From: Homarus americanus
Taxonomy: Eukaryota > Arthropoda > Malacostraca > Decapoda > Nephropidae
NCBI RefSeq assembly: GCF_018991925.1
Contig: NW_024744477.1
Location: 296,001-360,000, forward strand
DNA length: 64,000 nt
Reading direction: 5' to 3'
Below, piece after piece: positions 32,856-45,324 of the stretch (position 1 is the stretch's first letter; every line of letters starts with the position of its first letter). The notes below the pieces were generated by a model that worked only from the letters and a program-made list of their open reading frames with translations, was not told the origin of the DNA and ran no database searches. A program made the translations under genes and the position numbers.

Positions 32856-33589
32856 TGTTACGACTCTCCTCCTTTCACCGCCCACCCAGCTTCCGCCACT
32901 GGTTACCATCGGCCAGGGTCTATGTACAGAAGCAGTAGATATCTCACAAGTGTCGTTGAATTACCACTGGCTGTCCCACCAGTCTCCGGTAACTTCCCCA
33001 ATGATCGGTATCAGTGTACAGACAAACAACAGGCAGGTAGAGTTCCACCAGGTCACAGAAACACACCTGTACTCTGTAGTCTTCTTTAATAAACACTAAT
33101 TCTTCACAACACTGTTAATGCTTCACCGCTGGACTTTTCACTTCGAATATATGCTGTAGTCATCTCATTTCCTGTATGCAATTCCTTCGTCTTTTCACTT
33201 CATATTGATCACAACATTTCCACTATACTTGCACACCCATTATCTCCAGTCGTTCTCCCATGTTTGTTGGCCTTTACTCTCTTAGAAGACACCGTTGAAT
33301 GACTGTCTAGGCAGCTCCCGAGTTTTTATATACTTCCCGTCAGACGCCCTGAGCATTCTAGGGACATCCAGGCGCTACACGGCGGAACGAGAACGCCCGG
33401 AGAGTTCTAGAATGATCTAGGCTTATAATACATAAGTAAATCATAACAAAAAATGATGCAATACATTCTAGAATAATCTTACATAAGTAATACATCAATA
33501 TATACACGAAAATCTTCCTAAACTTGCCAAAATAACTGTTGGTAAGGATAGAAAATAATTAAAAGACCAAGTTTACAAACATTATAACA
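32856..33589 (-). mobile_element. Probable solo LTR of a retrotransposon
   Basis: Ends TGTTA...TAACA on both strands. On the minus strand there is a TATA box (tatataaaaa, 33332-33323), and about 240 bp downstream an ATTAAA poly(A) signal (33090-33085) followed by a likely U5. No internal gag/pol or second LTR is seen and I could not find a clear target duplication, so class (gypsy or BEL) is open. Upstream of TATA are two TTCTAGAA boxes. Confidence 0.5.
33405..33473. promoter_or_regulatory. Heat-shock-element-like boxes in the LTR U3
   Basis: TTCTAGAA at 33405-33412 and again at 33466-33473, each matching the TTCnnGAA pair of heat-shock factor sites, about 80-140 bp upstream of the LTR TATA box on the minus strand. 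Inference from sequence only. Confidence 0.3.
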
Positions 33590-33611
33590 CCAAATTATGC
33601 CTCGGCAGATC

Positions 33612-34170
33612 ACTACCTCCCACTAGAACTACCTCCCACTAGAACTACCTCCCACTAGAACTACCTCCCACTACAACTACCTCCCACTACAACTACCTCC
33701 CACTAGAACTACCTCCCACTACAACTACCTCCCACTAGAACTACCTCCCACTACAACTACCTCCCACTAGAACTACCTCCCACTACAACTACCTCCCACT
33801 AGAACTACCTCCCACTAGAACTACTCCACTACAACTACCTCCCACTAGAACTACCTCCACTACAACTACCTCCCACTACTACCTCCCCACTAGAACTACA
33901 CTCTACCTCCCACTAGAACTACCTCCCACTGAACACCTCCACTTCCCCACTAACTACCTCCCACTAGAACTACCTCCCACTAGAACTACCTCCCACTAGA
34001 ACTACCTCCCACTAGAACTACCTCCCACCACTACTACCTCCCACTGGAACTACCTCCCACTACACACTCCCACTACAACTCCTCACTAGAACTACTACCT
34101 CCCACTACTACCTCCCACTACAACTACCTCCCACTACAACTACCTCCCACTAGAACTACCTCCCACACCT
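33612..34170. repeat. 16-bp minisatellite (aactacctcccactag), ~34 units
   Basis: Two unit types (actagaact and actacaact) alternate irregularly; the centre (33830-33960) and right end contain deletions. It begins 22 bp from the LTR end. Confidence 0.93.
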
Positions 34171-34374
34171 AACACATAAGACCCACACAAGATAACCCTT
34201 ACAACACACACTCGCCTCACCACCTCCCCTGCCTACCAACCCGTGACCTCTTCTGCTGGCTAATGATTTAATAAGGTGTGTTAATGGGACCAAACCCCTC
34301 CCCTGATGAGGAAGCAATCTGCCCTTGAATTAGTATCAGCCTGGAGGGTCTTGTAATTAGTACCGAGAGCATGA

Positions 34375-34612
34375 GGAGCAGAGTGAGGGAGGGAAGGAGA
34401 GGGGGAGGGAAGGAGAGGGAGAGAGGGAGGGAGGGAAGGAGGGAGGGATGGGAGGGAGGGAGGGAGGGAGGTTATCCTTTGAGCCCCTCCCCTCCTCCCA
34501 CCTAACCTCTACCTCCCTTCCACCCTCCTTCCCTCCCTCACTCCCTTCCACCCTCCTTCCCTCCCCCTCTCTTCCCCTCCCTCCCTTCCCCCCTCCCTCC
34601 CTCCCTATAATA
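34375..34612. repeat. GGGA-rich block facing CCCT-rich block
   Basis: Polypurine 34383-34470 then polypyrimidine 34480-34610 on the same strand. The halves are largely complementary and could fold into a long imperfect hairpin. Confidence 0.85.
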
Positions 34613-34719
34613 CCCTCAATACCTGTAATAAAATATTGAGAATGATAATGGAAAAAAGACAATAAAATAGCAGTAAATATATAAGAATAAAAATACGCAT
34701 TTGATATTAAATGTTGATA

Positions 34720-34910
34720 ATAATAATAACAATAATAATAACAATAACACCGATGATGATAATAATAATAATCTTAGATAATCATAAAACAGTCAAAAAC
34801 GACATAAAATTATCTTAAAAATATCAAGAAAAATTAACGTGGAAAATATTGTGGAAGGATGAAGAAAAAAATTAATCTGGTGAAGGTGTGTGTGTGTGTG
34901 TGTGTGTGTG
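34720..34910. repeat. (AAT)n and (GT)n microsatellites
   Basis: AATAATAAC 34720-34772 and GT 34883-34910. Confidence 0.9.
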
Positions 34911-35019
34911 ATAAAACTATGAATGGCTAGAGTCTGATTTATTACGACGCCATATTTTCAAGGGAGTAATAACACCGAGGTTTGACAAATGTTCCCCGTC
35001 ACATATCAGAGTCCGGCTT

Positions 35020-35355
35020 CTCCCTCCCTCCCTCCCTGCCTCATACACCTAGACAGTCTACTTTCCTCCCTTTTCTTCCCTCCCTTATCTCTCCTAACAC
35101 CCTCTATCCCTCCTTGCTTGTCTCACACCCTCCCTCCTTCTCACCCTCCCTCCCTCTCACCCTCCTTGCCGCCCTGACCTCAGTCCACCCTTGAACAATT
35201 ACCTTACATGGATAACTGCCATTCGGACATTTCCCCAGAGTTCTGTGACTAAAATATGTGTGAACAAAATCCTCACGAGCTCAAGTAGTAATGTCTTAAG
35301 AGTTAAACAAGATTACGGGAGATTTGTCCTGAACCCGCAACGTGGACGACCCCCC

Positions 35356-35393
<38 letters not shown>

Positions 35394-35444
35394 ACAGTTA
35401 CCGTGGGTACAATGTCAGGAACCAAGTTTAAACGAAAAATGTCT

Positions 35445-35512
<68 letters not shown>

Positions 35513-35515
35513 TGT
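35020..35515. repeat. CCCT-rich tract, (CT)n and (TTTC)n
   Basis: CCTCCCT-rich 35020-35175, CT 35360-35390, TTTC 35443-35513; about 150 bp of unique sequence between. Confidence 0.9.
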
Positions 35516-35574
35516 GTTTCTATCTTTCTTTCTCTCCCTTAACCAAGCACCCAGGTAGTGATAGGTATAGTTAA

Positions 35575-35620
35575 TCCTCAGGTAAAATAAACTAGGGTGC
35601 CAGATCTTCAGGTGATCCTA
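35575..35620 (-). repeat. Dispersed 30-bp motif, copy 6
   Basis: ctcaggtaaaataaactagg + gtgccagatcttcaggtgatc, inverted orientation, nearly the same as the copy at 27711. Confidence 0.6.
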
Positions 35621-36645
35621 CATCCATAACATCAATTGAAGAATATACATGACAGGATGTTTGTCACCCGGCGTCATGAGGGGAACAAGTCTTACAAGAG
35701 GGGGTGGAAATATCTTGGCTCTTTTACCTCAAATACATATCATAAATGTTGAATGTGTGTCATCATAAATGTTGAATGTGTGTCTTGTCGGATCTTGTCT
35801 TTAAGGAATATTTTCAGTGTAGTGGTGAAGAGTGGTCGAGGTAACGTGGATTACTTTTGTCTCAGTCATTCATGGGATTTTGTAGAACCCAGGAAATGTG
35901 TGTCTCTTGTTTGTGGTTTTGAGGCGAGATGGACGGTAGTAAAAGCCTCTTGGGGTATGCCTGAACCTGTGGACGTTTTGGTGAAGGAACGTATATAAAG
36001 TATGTGTGTGTGTGTGTTCAGCTTGACGAAAGGAGCAATGGTACAAATTCTCTCTGATCGTGTAGTGTCATTTTCAACGGGGAGGTGACACAAACACTTA
36101 CTTCCGACTCGAGTTAACCTGACATCAAAACAGCCATGGACACGAGTTGCAGATCACACACAAGGTGAAGTAGATTATATTAGGTCAACAGCGGTGATGA
36201 TGGGGTGAGCCGTAACAGGTCGAGTGAGGTCAAGTTATTCTGATCAGTTGGGAACGTCTCCATACTTCTAATTTTATTATTATTATCAAATTTTATCATG
36301 AATACAGAATTTGGTGATGAATGGCCTTAAACCTTCTTATTCTCTACTGTTTTATCTTAGTATTAAATTCTATGTCGCAAATTTAACCCTATATTAAAGC
36401 TTAAAAATAATGGTCCCCCTGACTCCCTAAACTTCACTTCAGGGACGCATAATTCAGGTCCAGGTGTGGATAATTTACCTCAGGGTCCCAGATGGTCCAA
36501 AATTTTAACCCAATTTATGCCCGGTCGTTATGTTTACGAGTTATGTATTTTAATGCGTATTTTCTTAGATCATTAAGACGAAAGCGTAAACATGTCTCTT
36601 AAAATAGACGACGCAAATTGTTCTCTATCATATAAGGGAGAGTTT
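35621..36645. other. Unique sequence
   Basis: Includes a small direct repeat (cataaatgttgaatgtgtgt at about 35742 and 35764). No gene is supported. Confidence 0.4.
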
Positions 36646-36647
36646 AG

Positions 36648-36683
<36 letters not shown>

Positions 36684-36770
36684 CTACATTTCATCTAACC
36701 TAACCCAATCTGACACCTAACCTAACCAAACCTGACTACTTCACCCAACCCAACACAACCCAACCCACCA
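36648..36770. repeat. (GT)n then degenerate CCTAA/CCCAA repeat
   Basis: GT 36648-36682, then aacctaaccaaacc and aacccaacacaacccaac. Confidence 0.85.
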
Positions 36771-37039
36771 ATTTAAAACTAACAAATACGGGTTTCGAGT
36801 CTGGGTATTAGCATTGCCCCCATCGACCCCAGTAACCAAGGCGCCAGCTCAGTAAGTCGACCTTCCTTCTCGCCGGAGTATTTTTCAACCCTTGGAAGAC
36901 TTTTGAATAAATTTGAATTATTAGGAACGGATAGTGCTGCCTGCCCTCCCTATCGATTTATCGGAGGTGATTAAGTCAGCACTCTACGTAATCTGACCTC
37001 ACGGGGGGGGGGAGGCATATATAGATTTTCTGATATTAT

Positions 37040-37215
37040 ACTGGAATATATATGACCTTAATGTCAGGTATATATGAGCTCAATATTAGGTACTGAATAT
37101 ATGACTTGGTATATATGCCCTTAATATTAGGTACTGTATATATGACCTTACTGTTAGGTATATATGCCCTTGATAGGTATATATGCCCATAATAGGTATA
37201 TATGACCTATATTTA
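37040..37215. repeat. Degenerate tatatgaccttaatgttagg repeat
   Basis: Seven to eight AT-rich units of 20-30 bp containing tatatgcc/tatgacc. Confidence 0.75.
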
Positions 37216-37429
37216 TCCTCATAGGCAGGCGGATAAGACTGGGTATATACGAGTAGGATTTTAATTCACCTGTATATCCAGATGTGTAGGGATGGATATG
37301 TATAATTTATATGGATACTTTATTGACATTGAATATATTGCATGCAACTTGCGTCAACTCTATTGCAAGGGAGGTATCTAGTAGTTGTTGCAAGAATTAG
37401 TTGAAGGGATGAATCGAAATACAGTGGAT

Positions 37430-37690
37430 GTTGCTGGATGTTGATGGTGGATGTTGATGGATGTTGTTGGATGTTGGAAGAAACAGACAGATTCCCTTTA
37501 ATCCTGAGTCAAATGGTAGTGGCTGAGACTCGACCATTACCCTAGGATAAAGATCAGTTTTAATATATAGGATAGGATAGGTTTGGATTGGATAAGAGAG
37601 GATTGGATAAAATAGGGTTGGATAAAATATGATTGGATAGGAAAGGATAGAATTGAATAGGATACGCTTGGATAGGATAGGATAAATATT
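37430..37690. repeat. gatgttgatgg and (GGATA)n-type repeats
   Basis: ggatgttgatggtggatgtt words 37430-37470 and ggataggataggattggata words 37567-37686. Confidence 0.85.
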
Positions 37691-38059
37691 AGTAAAGACT
37701 CCTAGCACATGTATTACACATCAATATGGCGGAAATATTACACTGAGACTGTATCATTACACTGGGATATGTATAAGTGTAAAAACTATACATGTATCAA
37801 TGCGTAGGATACATAAAAGACAAGAGGTTTAGATGTTACACGTATCCTGGACACATAACTGACCAACATCTCAAGGCCAGGTCGGTTACACTCATAAATA
37901 TTTTGATTCACAGTCGGTCTGGTCTGTCGGCACAAGGGAAAAAATGTTTGGCTTCCGGGAACTAGAAATACTTAAAAGGCTACACTTCTTGTTTTGTTTT
38001 GTGTACCGGAAGTGTTTGTCTCTCTCTCTCTCTCTCTCTCTCAGCATATACGTTAGATC

Positions 38060-38645
38060 ATCGTCATCAAAGGGTTATACCATCGTCCTCAAAGGGTTAG
38101 ATCATCGTCATCAAAGGGTTAGACCATCGTCCTCAAAGGGTTATACCATCGTCCTCAAAGGGTTATATCATCGTCCTCAAAGGGTTAGAGCATCGTCCTC
38201 AAAGGGTTAGACCATCGTCCTCAAAGGGTTAGACCATCGTCCTCAAAGGGTTATATCATCGTCCTCAAAGGGTTAGATCATCGTCATCAAAGGGTTAGAC
38301 CATCGTCCTCAAAGGGTTATACCATCGTCCTCAAAGGGTTAGATCATCGTCATCGTCAGACCATCGTCCTCAAAGGGTTATACCATCGTCCTCAAAGGGT
38401 TATATCATCGTCCTCAAAGGGTTAGACCATCGTCCTCAAAGGGTTAGACCATCGTCCTCAAAGGGTTATATCATCGTCCTCAAAGGGTTAGAGCATCGTC
38501 CTCAAAGGGTTATATCATCGTCCTCAAAGGGTTAGAGCATCGTCCTCAAAGGGTTAGACCATCGTCCTCAAAGGGTTATACCATCGTCCTCAAAGGGTTA
38601 TATCATCGTCCTCAAAGGGTTAGACCATCGTCCTCAAAGGGTTAA
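38060..38645. repeat. 22-bp minisatellite, ~26 units
   Basis: The unit is catcgtcctcaaagggttat + ac, with gttagacc / gttatacc / gttatatc / gttagagc variants in a patterned order that suggests multi-unit duplications. Confidence 0.94.
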
Positions 38646-38860
38646 AGTCGTATCTGAGCCACATGTCAGTGATCGACCACTAGTTGTGATACACAATATG
38701 GGCTCCCGACTCACATCCCTGGAGGCTTCCCTAACACCATCCATCTTATCACACGACCAAACTGTCAAAACAATTCCTGCTCTGTACCGTTGGTCCAGAA
38801 GTATTGTAAATTTCTTGGGTATGTACTCCTCTTTTGGGCAAACAAACTGTAGGCTCGTAG

Positions 38861-38969
38861 CAGTTGGCAGCCTGGGTGAAGTTATGTTTGGGTGTATAAA
38901 AGCCGGAACAGTTGGCAGCCTGGGTGAAGTTATGTTTGGGTGTATAAAAGCCGGAACAGTTGGCAGCCT
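38861..38969 (+). repeat. 48-bp direct duplication containing TATAAAAG
   Basis: cagttggcagcctgggtgaa to agccggaa occurs at 38861-38908 and 38909-38956, with a third partial start at 38957. Both full copies carry gggtgtataaaagccggaac. The surrounding 128-codon open frame has no other support. Confidence 0.85.
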
Positions 38970-39488
38970 TGATGATCCAGCTTACGTCGATTTTTTTTAT
39001 TGTTGTTTTAAGCTTAAATGTCTGCCAGGGATTTTATTTAACCTTTTAACCAGAAAATTCAATCAACCTTGAAAAAAAATCTCATTATCTACTTGAAACT
39101 TTGAGAAATCAGACGGTGAGGCCAAATTCTCTTGATACAATAATTTTCTTCCTTTCGTCGCTTATAAGAAAAAACACAAGATGAAACAGTAATGATTTAA
39201 CTGCAGGTGTGTCATGTTGGCAGCTGCAGTAGTGTGTGTGTGTGGAGTAATAAAGGCTTCTTGTGGTGGTGGTGGCGTGATAAACGTGTAGTGGAGCGGT
39301 CATATCCGTGTTGCACCCCACAAATTGTCTCTCCGCCAGGCTTCAGTCACCCAATATTAAGAGTTGCTCCACTGAGGCACAATGTTTTTTACACAGGATA
39401 TCTAGTTCTTGTTATCTAGTGAGTGAGTGTTTTTCCCAGGATGTTTAATGGCTCTTGTCTAGTATAGAGACTTCAGTGTAATATATAT

Positions 39489-39660
39489 CACCTGATGATT
39501 AAACACCCTAACGCTAATCCTACCCAACCCAACCAAACCCAACCCAACCCAACCCAACCCAACCCAACCCAACCTAAACCAACCCAACCCAACCCAACCA
39601 AACCCAACCAAACCCAACCAAACCCAACCAAACCCAACCAGCAACCCAACCAAACCCACT
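39489..39660. repeat. Dispersed 30-bp motif (copy 7) running into CCCAA repeats
   Basis: cacctgatgattaaacaccc + taacgctaatcc, then about 140 bp of aaccc / aaccaaaccc repeats, a drifted telomere-type array. Confidence 0.85.
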
Positions 39661-39780
39661 GAGAGTAAATAAGGCATAAGGTGAGGTTGATGTGAAGTGA
39701 GATGCGGTGAAGTGAAGTGGGGACAGGGCATCGACCCTTTCTACCCCCACGTGTATCTGTTAAGGCTTCCTACTTACAGT

Positions 39781-39892
39781 GGTCCGATAAATTCCAGAAT
39801 GAACACTATGCCTCCTGTTATTCTCGGTAAGGTTGTCAAAATCGTTCGTTCGTTGTGCCATATTGTCTCACTCGAAGTTCTAAATATATCTT
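39781..39892 (+). repeat. Dispersed ~100-bp element, copy B
   Basis: Contains aatgaacactatgcctcctg and ggttgtcaaaatcgttcgtt, aligning with 3255-3345. Confidence 0.6.
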
Positions 39893-39976
39893 TATTGTGT
39901 ACACTCACTAGATGTTTTTCACGCGAGGCATTCAGGTGGAAAATTGTGTTAGAAAGTGTATAAGAATGGCTGACTG

Positions 39977-39980
<4 letters not shown>

Positions 39981-40052
<72 letters not shown>

Positions 40053-40175
40053 ACTAAAATACGGGATCATGTGAACACTAGGTGACCCTTGTCTCTTGTG
40101 ATCTCACCTCATTTAACTAACCCTAAACTGAATTAACCTAACCTAATCTAACCAAACCTTAACCTAACCAAACCT
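39981..40175. repeat. (GT)n and short CCTAA run
   Basis: GT 39981-40050; aacctaacctaatctaacca near 40134-40170. Confidence 0.93.
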
Positions 40176-43080
40176 AATAATGCTGAAATAGACGAATAAT
40201 TTTGCTAAGGAGACGAAAGAATTTTTTAATTATTTTGTGTTGTTTTTTAAGTTAAGTGCCTCAACTCTCAGGACTCTACGGTTCATAAGTTATAATGATA
40301 AATGCTTCAACTACCAGGGTTAATAAGCACCGTTCACCAAACCTCCGTAACTTTAGGATAAGGTAAAGTTAACTATCCCTCGTAACTTGGGATGGGGTCA
40401 CATTAAAAGTGTGTTCCAAGTTATTACCTGGATAACTGTATTAATAATGGTTAAAGGTATAAGATAAACGTATATGCTTTTACTTGTTCATCATAGGAAA
40501 AAATAAATTCGAATGTTTATAGAAATTTACAGTGTCGAATGATATAAACTTTCACTTGTTCATCCTAGAAAAAAAATCAGTTCTAATGTTTACAGAATTA
40601 AATCAGTGTCGTGTGGACTAGATAGGGTCAGGTCACATAGATCGAGTGAGGTATATTATTGGCATTGTTAAATTACCTTATTAGCAGTTGTAAGCACCGT
40701 CCAATAGTGAGGCCTCAATCAACCAATGAGGCTGCACACACATGAATCGAACCTTCAATCCTTGTCAATAATTGGGTTCCCTTACTGCATTGATTCGTTC
40801 GGTGGGTTAACGAAAGATAATAAGAGAGAGAAGAAAGTAAGTAAGAAGAGAGAATAATAAAGAAGGAAGGGAGGATCAATGAGAGAGAGAGAGAGAGAGC
40901 CATCACCCACTATTGAATTAGACCTCTTAAGGGGTGTTAAATATACCCTCCTATTTATAATATAACCATTAAAAAATCCTATTATAATGCTATATTTCAA
41001 CTTCACATTAACACAAAATTTTAATATAATTCATAACAACATCGTAGCGGTCATGGGAGAAATAACCAATACAATTAAAACATTTCCCCAACGAATGTAA
41101 TTATGACGAAACCTTACGAGAGATTAATCCAATTTTCTGGTCTGTTTCAGTTTATTACGTAGAATATTAACCATATACCAGATTTATTGTTAATTCTTGG
41201 TATTCTTAGTGTTTAACTCTTATCAGTTCTTTGTGTCTAAATTATCGTGTGTATATTCAGGTTCATATTTATAGTATCAACATTTTCTGTTTGGCTTTTT
41301 ATAAACTGATATGGATTAAAAAATTACATCTCGTTATGGTAGCGTTTCAATGTATTTTCTACGCCATATTGGACAGCAACTTTGAAACAATTTAAGTAAG
41401 AAAGATGTCAGTGTTTCGTTTACATCGGCTCGTCTCCAAGAAAAAGGAGAAATTTAACCTAGGAACCTTTCAGAAGCTCACCAGTAACTAGCGTTGAACT
41501 GTATTACGATGGATCATTATTAACATCAATAACTTCGTGAAATAGAAAGGTTTTTTTTTTTACTCACATCCCGTAGTATGTGGTGTATAATATTGTATAT
41601 ACATGTTGTATTTAATTTTATTTTATTTTAACGTGCAGTTTTAAAGCACTCAGTAAAACATTTGTAGATTTCAGATACGCTTGAGGCGACGTATTGTTGT
41701 TAAGTTCGGAACCAGAATTCATTACACTCGGATTTCGATCACCAGACGTTACGAGCCTCACGGGCCAGTTCCTGGACCCTCCACTGCCTATTAAGGTAGG
41801 TTAGGTTAGGTTGGGTTATTGGGTTAAGCAATGTGTTTTTCCACTGGTCATTGTTCAACTTGAGAGCCGTTTAACATCTTCAAAGTCCATGTGAAATATA
41901 GTGATATACCATTACTGTATTTCTTAAAACATTACAGGTGAATAAAGAACCCTGGTACAGTGACATACAACGAATACCTGTATTATCAAGTGACCAAAAT
42001 CATGCATTATAAATATAATCTGTCTCCTCAATCTATTAAATACGAAACTTCCCATTGTAAAGAACCATAATACTTGGTGTAATTAAGTGTACTGTATACC
42101 AGTCAGAAAAACATTGTTAGTTCATTAATCACACTGTAGATGACTCAATGTCCACTAATTACAAGGCTTGGTGAAAAATTATTACGCTCAAGAATTAATA
42201 GAATCACAAATAGTCCATCATTCATAACACAAACGACTACTTGAAATACTGTTGAGTTCTGCTGCTGACAGAAACAAATGAACCGTCATTAAGACTTACA
42301 GCAGCTCAGCTCGGCGCTTTCCAACTTTATATCCGGATTTAGGGTATTCGAATAAGGCTTCACCATCCTATCAACGGGTATCTGAGTCCACATACAGCGT
42401 GTAGGAAATTTATTCATGAGAAAGGATTCACCAGGATATCAAATTTCTGACGTGCGGGGGGATTGGTGTAGGCTGTAGGACTCTTTGTCTCGTTATCCTG
42501 ACTGGTTTTGTAAGTATTAACTATTGGTGTTCAACATACATGAATCTGGGTTTGGGTTTAAAGCTGGAACGTTTCTTCAGTAATGCCGAAGCTTAGGAAT
42601 TTCAAAGCACGCGAACCTCCCTCACATTCCGCGCGACTCGAACGCAACAGGCAAGTAATTTTCTCCTTTTGGACATACTTAACTATTTCTTCTACATTTT
42701 CTATAATTTTCTTTTACACAAAGTTCGTAATAAACAATTTATGTCCGTGAATGTGTCTGTCTTACCCCAAAAAACTAATAACCTCTTATATTAATGATAA
42801 ACTAGTGAGTCTTGATGGCAGAAATATTGTTCTTTTAGAGGTGTCAAGTACTTATCATTAGAAGCAATATAGTATAACATCGTAGGTAAACTTTACTATA
42901 GCCGTTTTGATTAATTGATTGGAACTGTTTACTTCGACAGACTGCAGCAGATATCAAACCACATCCCTGACACCATCACAATCCTCGCCACAGACAGACA
43001 CACACAGACACTACAGTAGAATCGATACAAAACTTTTCCCTTCCTCCTAGATGTGTTAAAGTGAGGAAAACTACAACAAG
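40176..43080. other. Long mostly unique region
   Basis: AT-rich with a GA run (40881-40899), a TTAGG run (41795-41815) and a diverged repeat around 40480 and 40550 (acttgttcatc...aaaaaa). No gene beyond the weak candidate exon at 42583. Confidence 0.45.
42583..42650 (+). CDS. Low-confidence candidate exon with GC-AG type donor
   Basis: ATG at 42583 opens a short basic peptide (MPKLRNFKAREPPSHSARLE...) that reaches AACAG|GCAAGTAA, the typical context of a minor GC donor. Just upstream is tttcttcag, which could instead be an acceptor. The stretch is CpG-rich compared with its AT-rich surroundings. I found no partner exon and do not recognise the peptide, so this may be chance or a transposon fragment. 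Confidence 0.15.
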
Positions 43081-43099
43081 TTGGTTTACAAACTTGGAC

Positions 43100-43325
43100 A
43101 CATGCCCCTCCCTCCACCTTCCCTCACCCCTCTCTCTCACCCACCCCCTTACCACCCAACCAACCTCTCACTAACCCTGTCACCTGCCACCCACATCACC
43201 ACCCACCCCACCCTTCCCCACCACCCACCCCACCCCTCCCCACCACCCACCTACATCACACCCCTCACTACCAGCACCACCCACACACACACGACCCTCC
43301 TCAGCACCCCACCCTCACCACCCAC
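43100..43325. repeat. C-rich CACCCA / CCACCC tract
   Basis: ccaccacccaccccaccc-like words; proline/threonine frames are artefacts. Confidence 0.85.
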
Positions 43326-43604
43326 TATTTCCCGGGATTGTTTCTGTGTGGCTTATATCTCCACACACCGTCAGTACAAAAGATCCTCAACAAGTTTGGT
43401 GATTGTGGCTGTCGACAGAAGGTCTTGTGGACAAAATACGTGATGGCTGCCAATAGTGGTGTCTGAAGTCTGAAATGTTGTCGTCTTTTGTTTGTTTTTG
43501 TCTTTTCTTCACGTTTCGCTTCAGGTAAAGAAAAGAAGTTGTGTCAGAGTTCTCTCATTGCCAGCTGGACGAGACCTGTTGGATATACTTACACACACAG
43601 ACAG

Positions 43605-43710
<106 letters not shown>

Positions 43711-44025
43711 CATTAACTATATACCACCAGGATATTACTATTAACCATCAATTAAAGACAGGTGTTACGAGAGAGCACAGTGGAGATGGGAGGAGGAGGA
43801 GGAGGGTGACCAAGCCATCTGCCACACTGTATAATTACATTGTTGCTGTCCACTACATACTCAACACTCGCTAATTAAATCAACCTGGAATTAGTGGTGA
43901 CAGCTTCTCCTCTGTCTTGTTGTGTCCTCCTCGTGGTTAGGGTTGTGGTGTTGTTAATGGGTTGTGGGTGGTTGTGGGAGGAGGCGGGTTGTGGGAGGGG
44001 ATGGGTTGTGGGTTGGGTTTTATGG

Positions 44026-44090
44026 AGAGACAGAGAGAGAGAGAGAGAGACAGAAAGACAGACAAACACAGACAGACAGACAGACAGAGA
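44026..44090. repeat. (GA)n / (CAGA)n
   Basis: agagagaga then gacagacagac. Confidence 0.9.
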
Positions 44091-44550
44091 AACAAAAGTG
44101 AAGAGGCAGATAGCATGAAATGAAAAGGAAATGCAAAAGGAGATTAATTAACATACTGAACAATATATGGCTATCAATAACTAATTATAAAACACAGGTA
44201 CAATAGTGGCCCTCAGGTGTGATGTTGCCCCCTACCTTGTTCATGTGGCACTGTGGTACTATACTTCTGGCTAGGGAACTAATTAATGGCACTGTTTCCT
44301 AGTCTGTTTTTGCCAGGTACGATTAGGTAAAGCATCACACCTGGAGGCGATAGTACATAATTGGCTGCCCTACCTAAGCTCTCTCTCTCTCTCTCTGTTG
44401 TAAATAATTAAATAACCTAAGAAAGATAAATCAGTTTGTGTGGAGTTGAAACAAGTGGTTAAAGTAAGTTTCTCCTAGCTGGTAAAAGCCTTGGTTATTG
44501 ATTATACAGGTATTGGTTAATGGTCAAAGTTCGACTGTTAGTAATGATAA
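44091..44550. other. Unique sequence with one CT run
   Basis: CT 44381-44397. A small inverted repeat (ctagggaac...gtttcctag, 44272-44303) was noted. No gene. Confidence 0.4.
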
Positions 44551-44554
44551 ATAC

Positions 44555-44820
44555 ATACACACATAAACTCAGACATACACACACACACGCAGACATACAC
44601 ATACATACACATGCAGACATACAAACACACACACACGCATACATACAAACACACACACACGCATACATACACACACACGCAGACATACACATACATACAT
44701 ACACACATGCAGACATACAGACACACACACACAGACATACAGACACACACACTCACAGAAAGAAAGAGAAAGTCAGACATATACTTACACAGACATATGA
44801 CAGACAGACACAGACAGACT
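44555..44820. repeat. Compound CA/CATA/CAGA microsatellite
   Basis: acacacgcagacatacacat-type words over 250 bp. Confidence 0.92.
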
Positions 44821-45324
44821 GATGCTCCACATTACAATTAAAATATAACTCAGAATGTATTCCGTGATAATGATAATATTCACAAGAGTCAACGACCGGG
44901 CCACGCCAAATATGTAAACATTTTATAAACGCCGGAACTCTGCAATTTTGTCATTTTAGTGGAAAATCTATTTAAAAAAAGTTGGCCATATTACCGGTGT
45001 GTTAATTTAGGTGTTTCAGTTGTGGAAATGTTGAAATGTTGATAATTTATTCTGATTATGAAGTGTCCTCACACACACACACACCTCCCTTACGGTGTAC
45101 AAGTTGTCAGCATCTACAGCTACCCAGTATGACCAATAATATGACCCATCACACTTAGTACAAATTATAACAATATATCACTATGTACACCTTCCCAATA
45201 TGACCACTAATGTCTCATACCTCAGCGAGACCAACTCACCTCCCCTCTCTAGCACCGTTGTCGGGTATTGGTTCTCATGCTAATTTAGGCATCAGTAAAT
45301 CCTCAAGTATCGGCAGCAGAGGGA

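Noticed and set aside
44272..44303. Small hairpin as a microRNA precursor
   Set aside because: The stem is only about nine pairs and no second conserved arm is visible.
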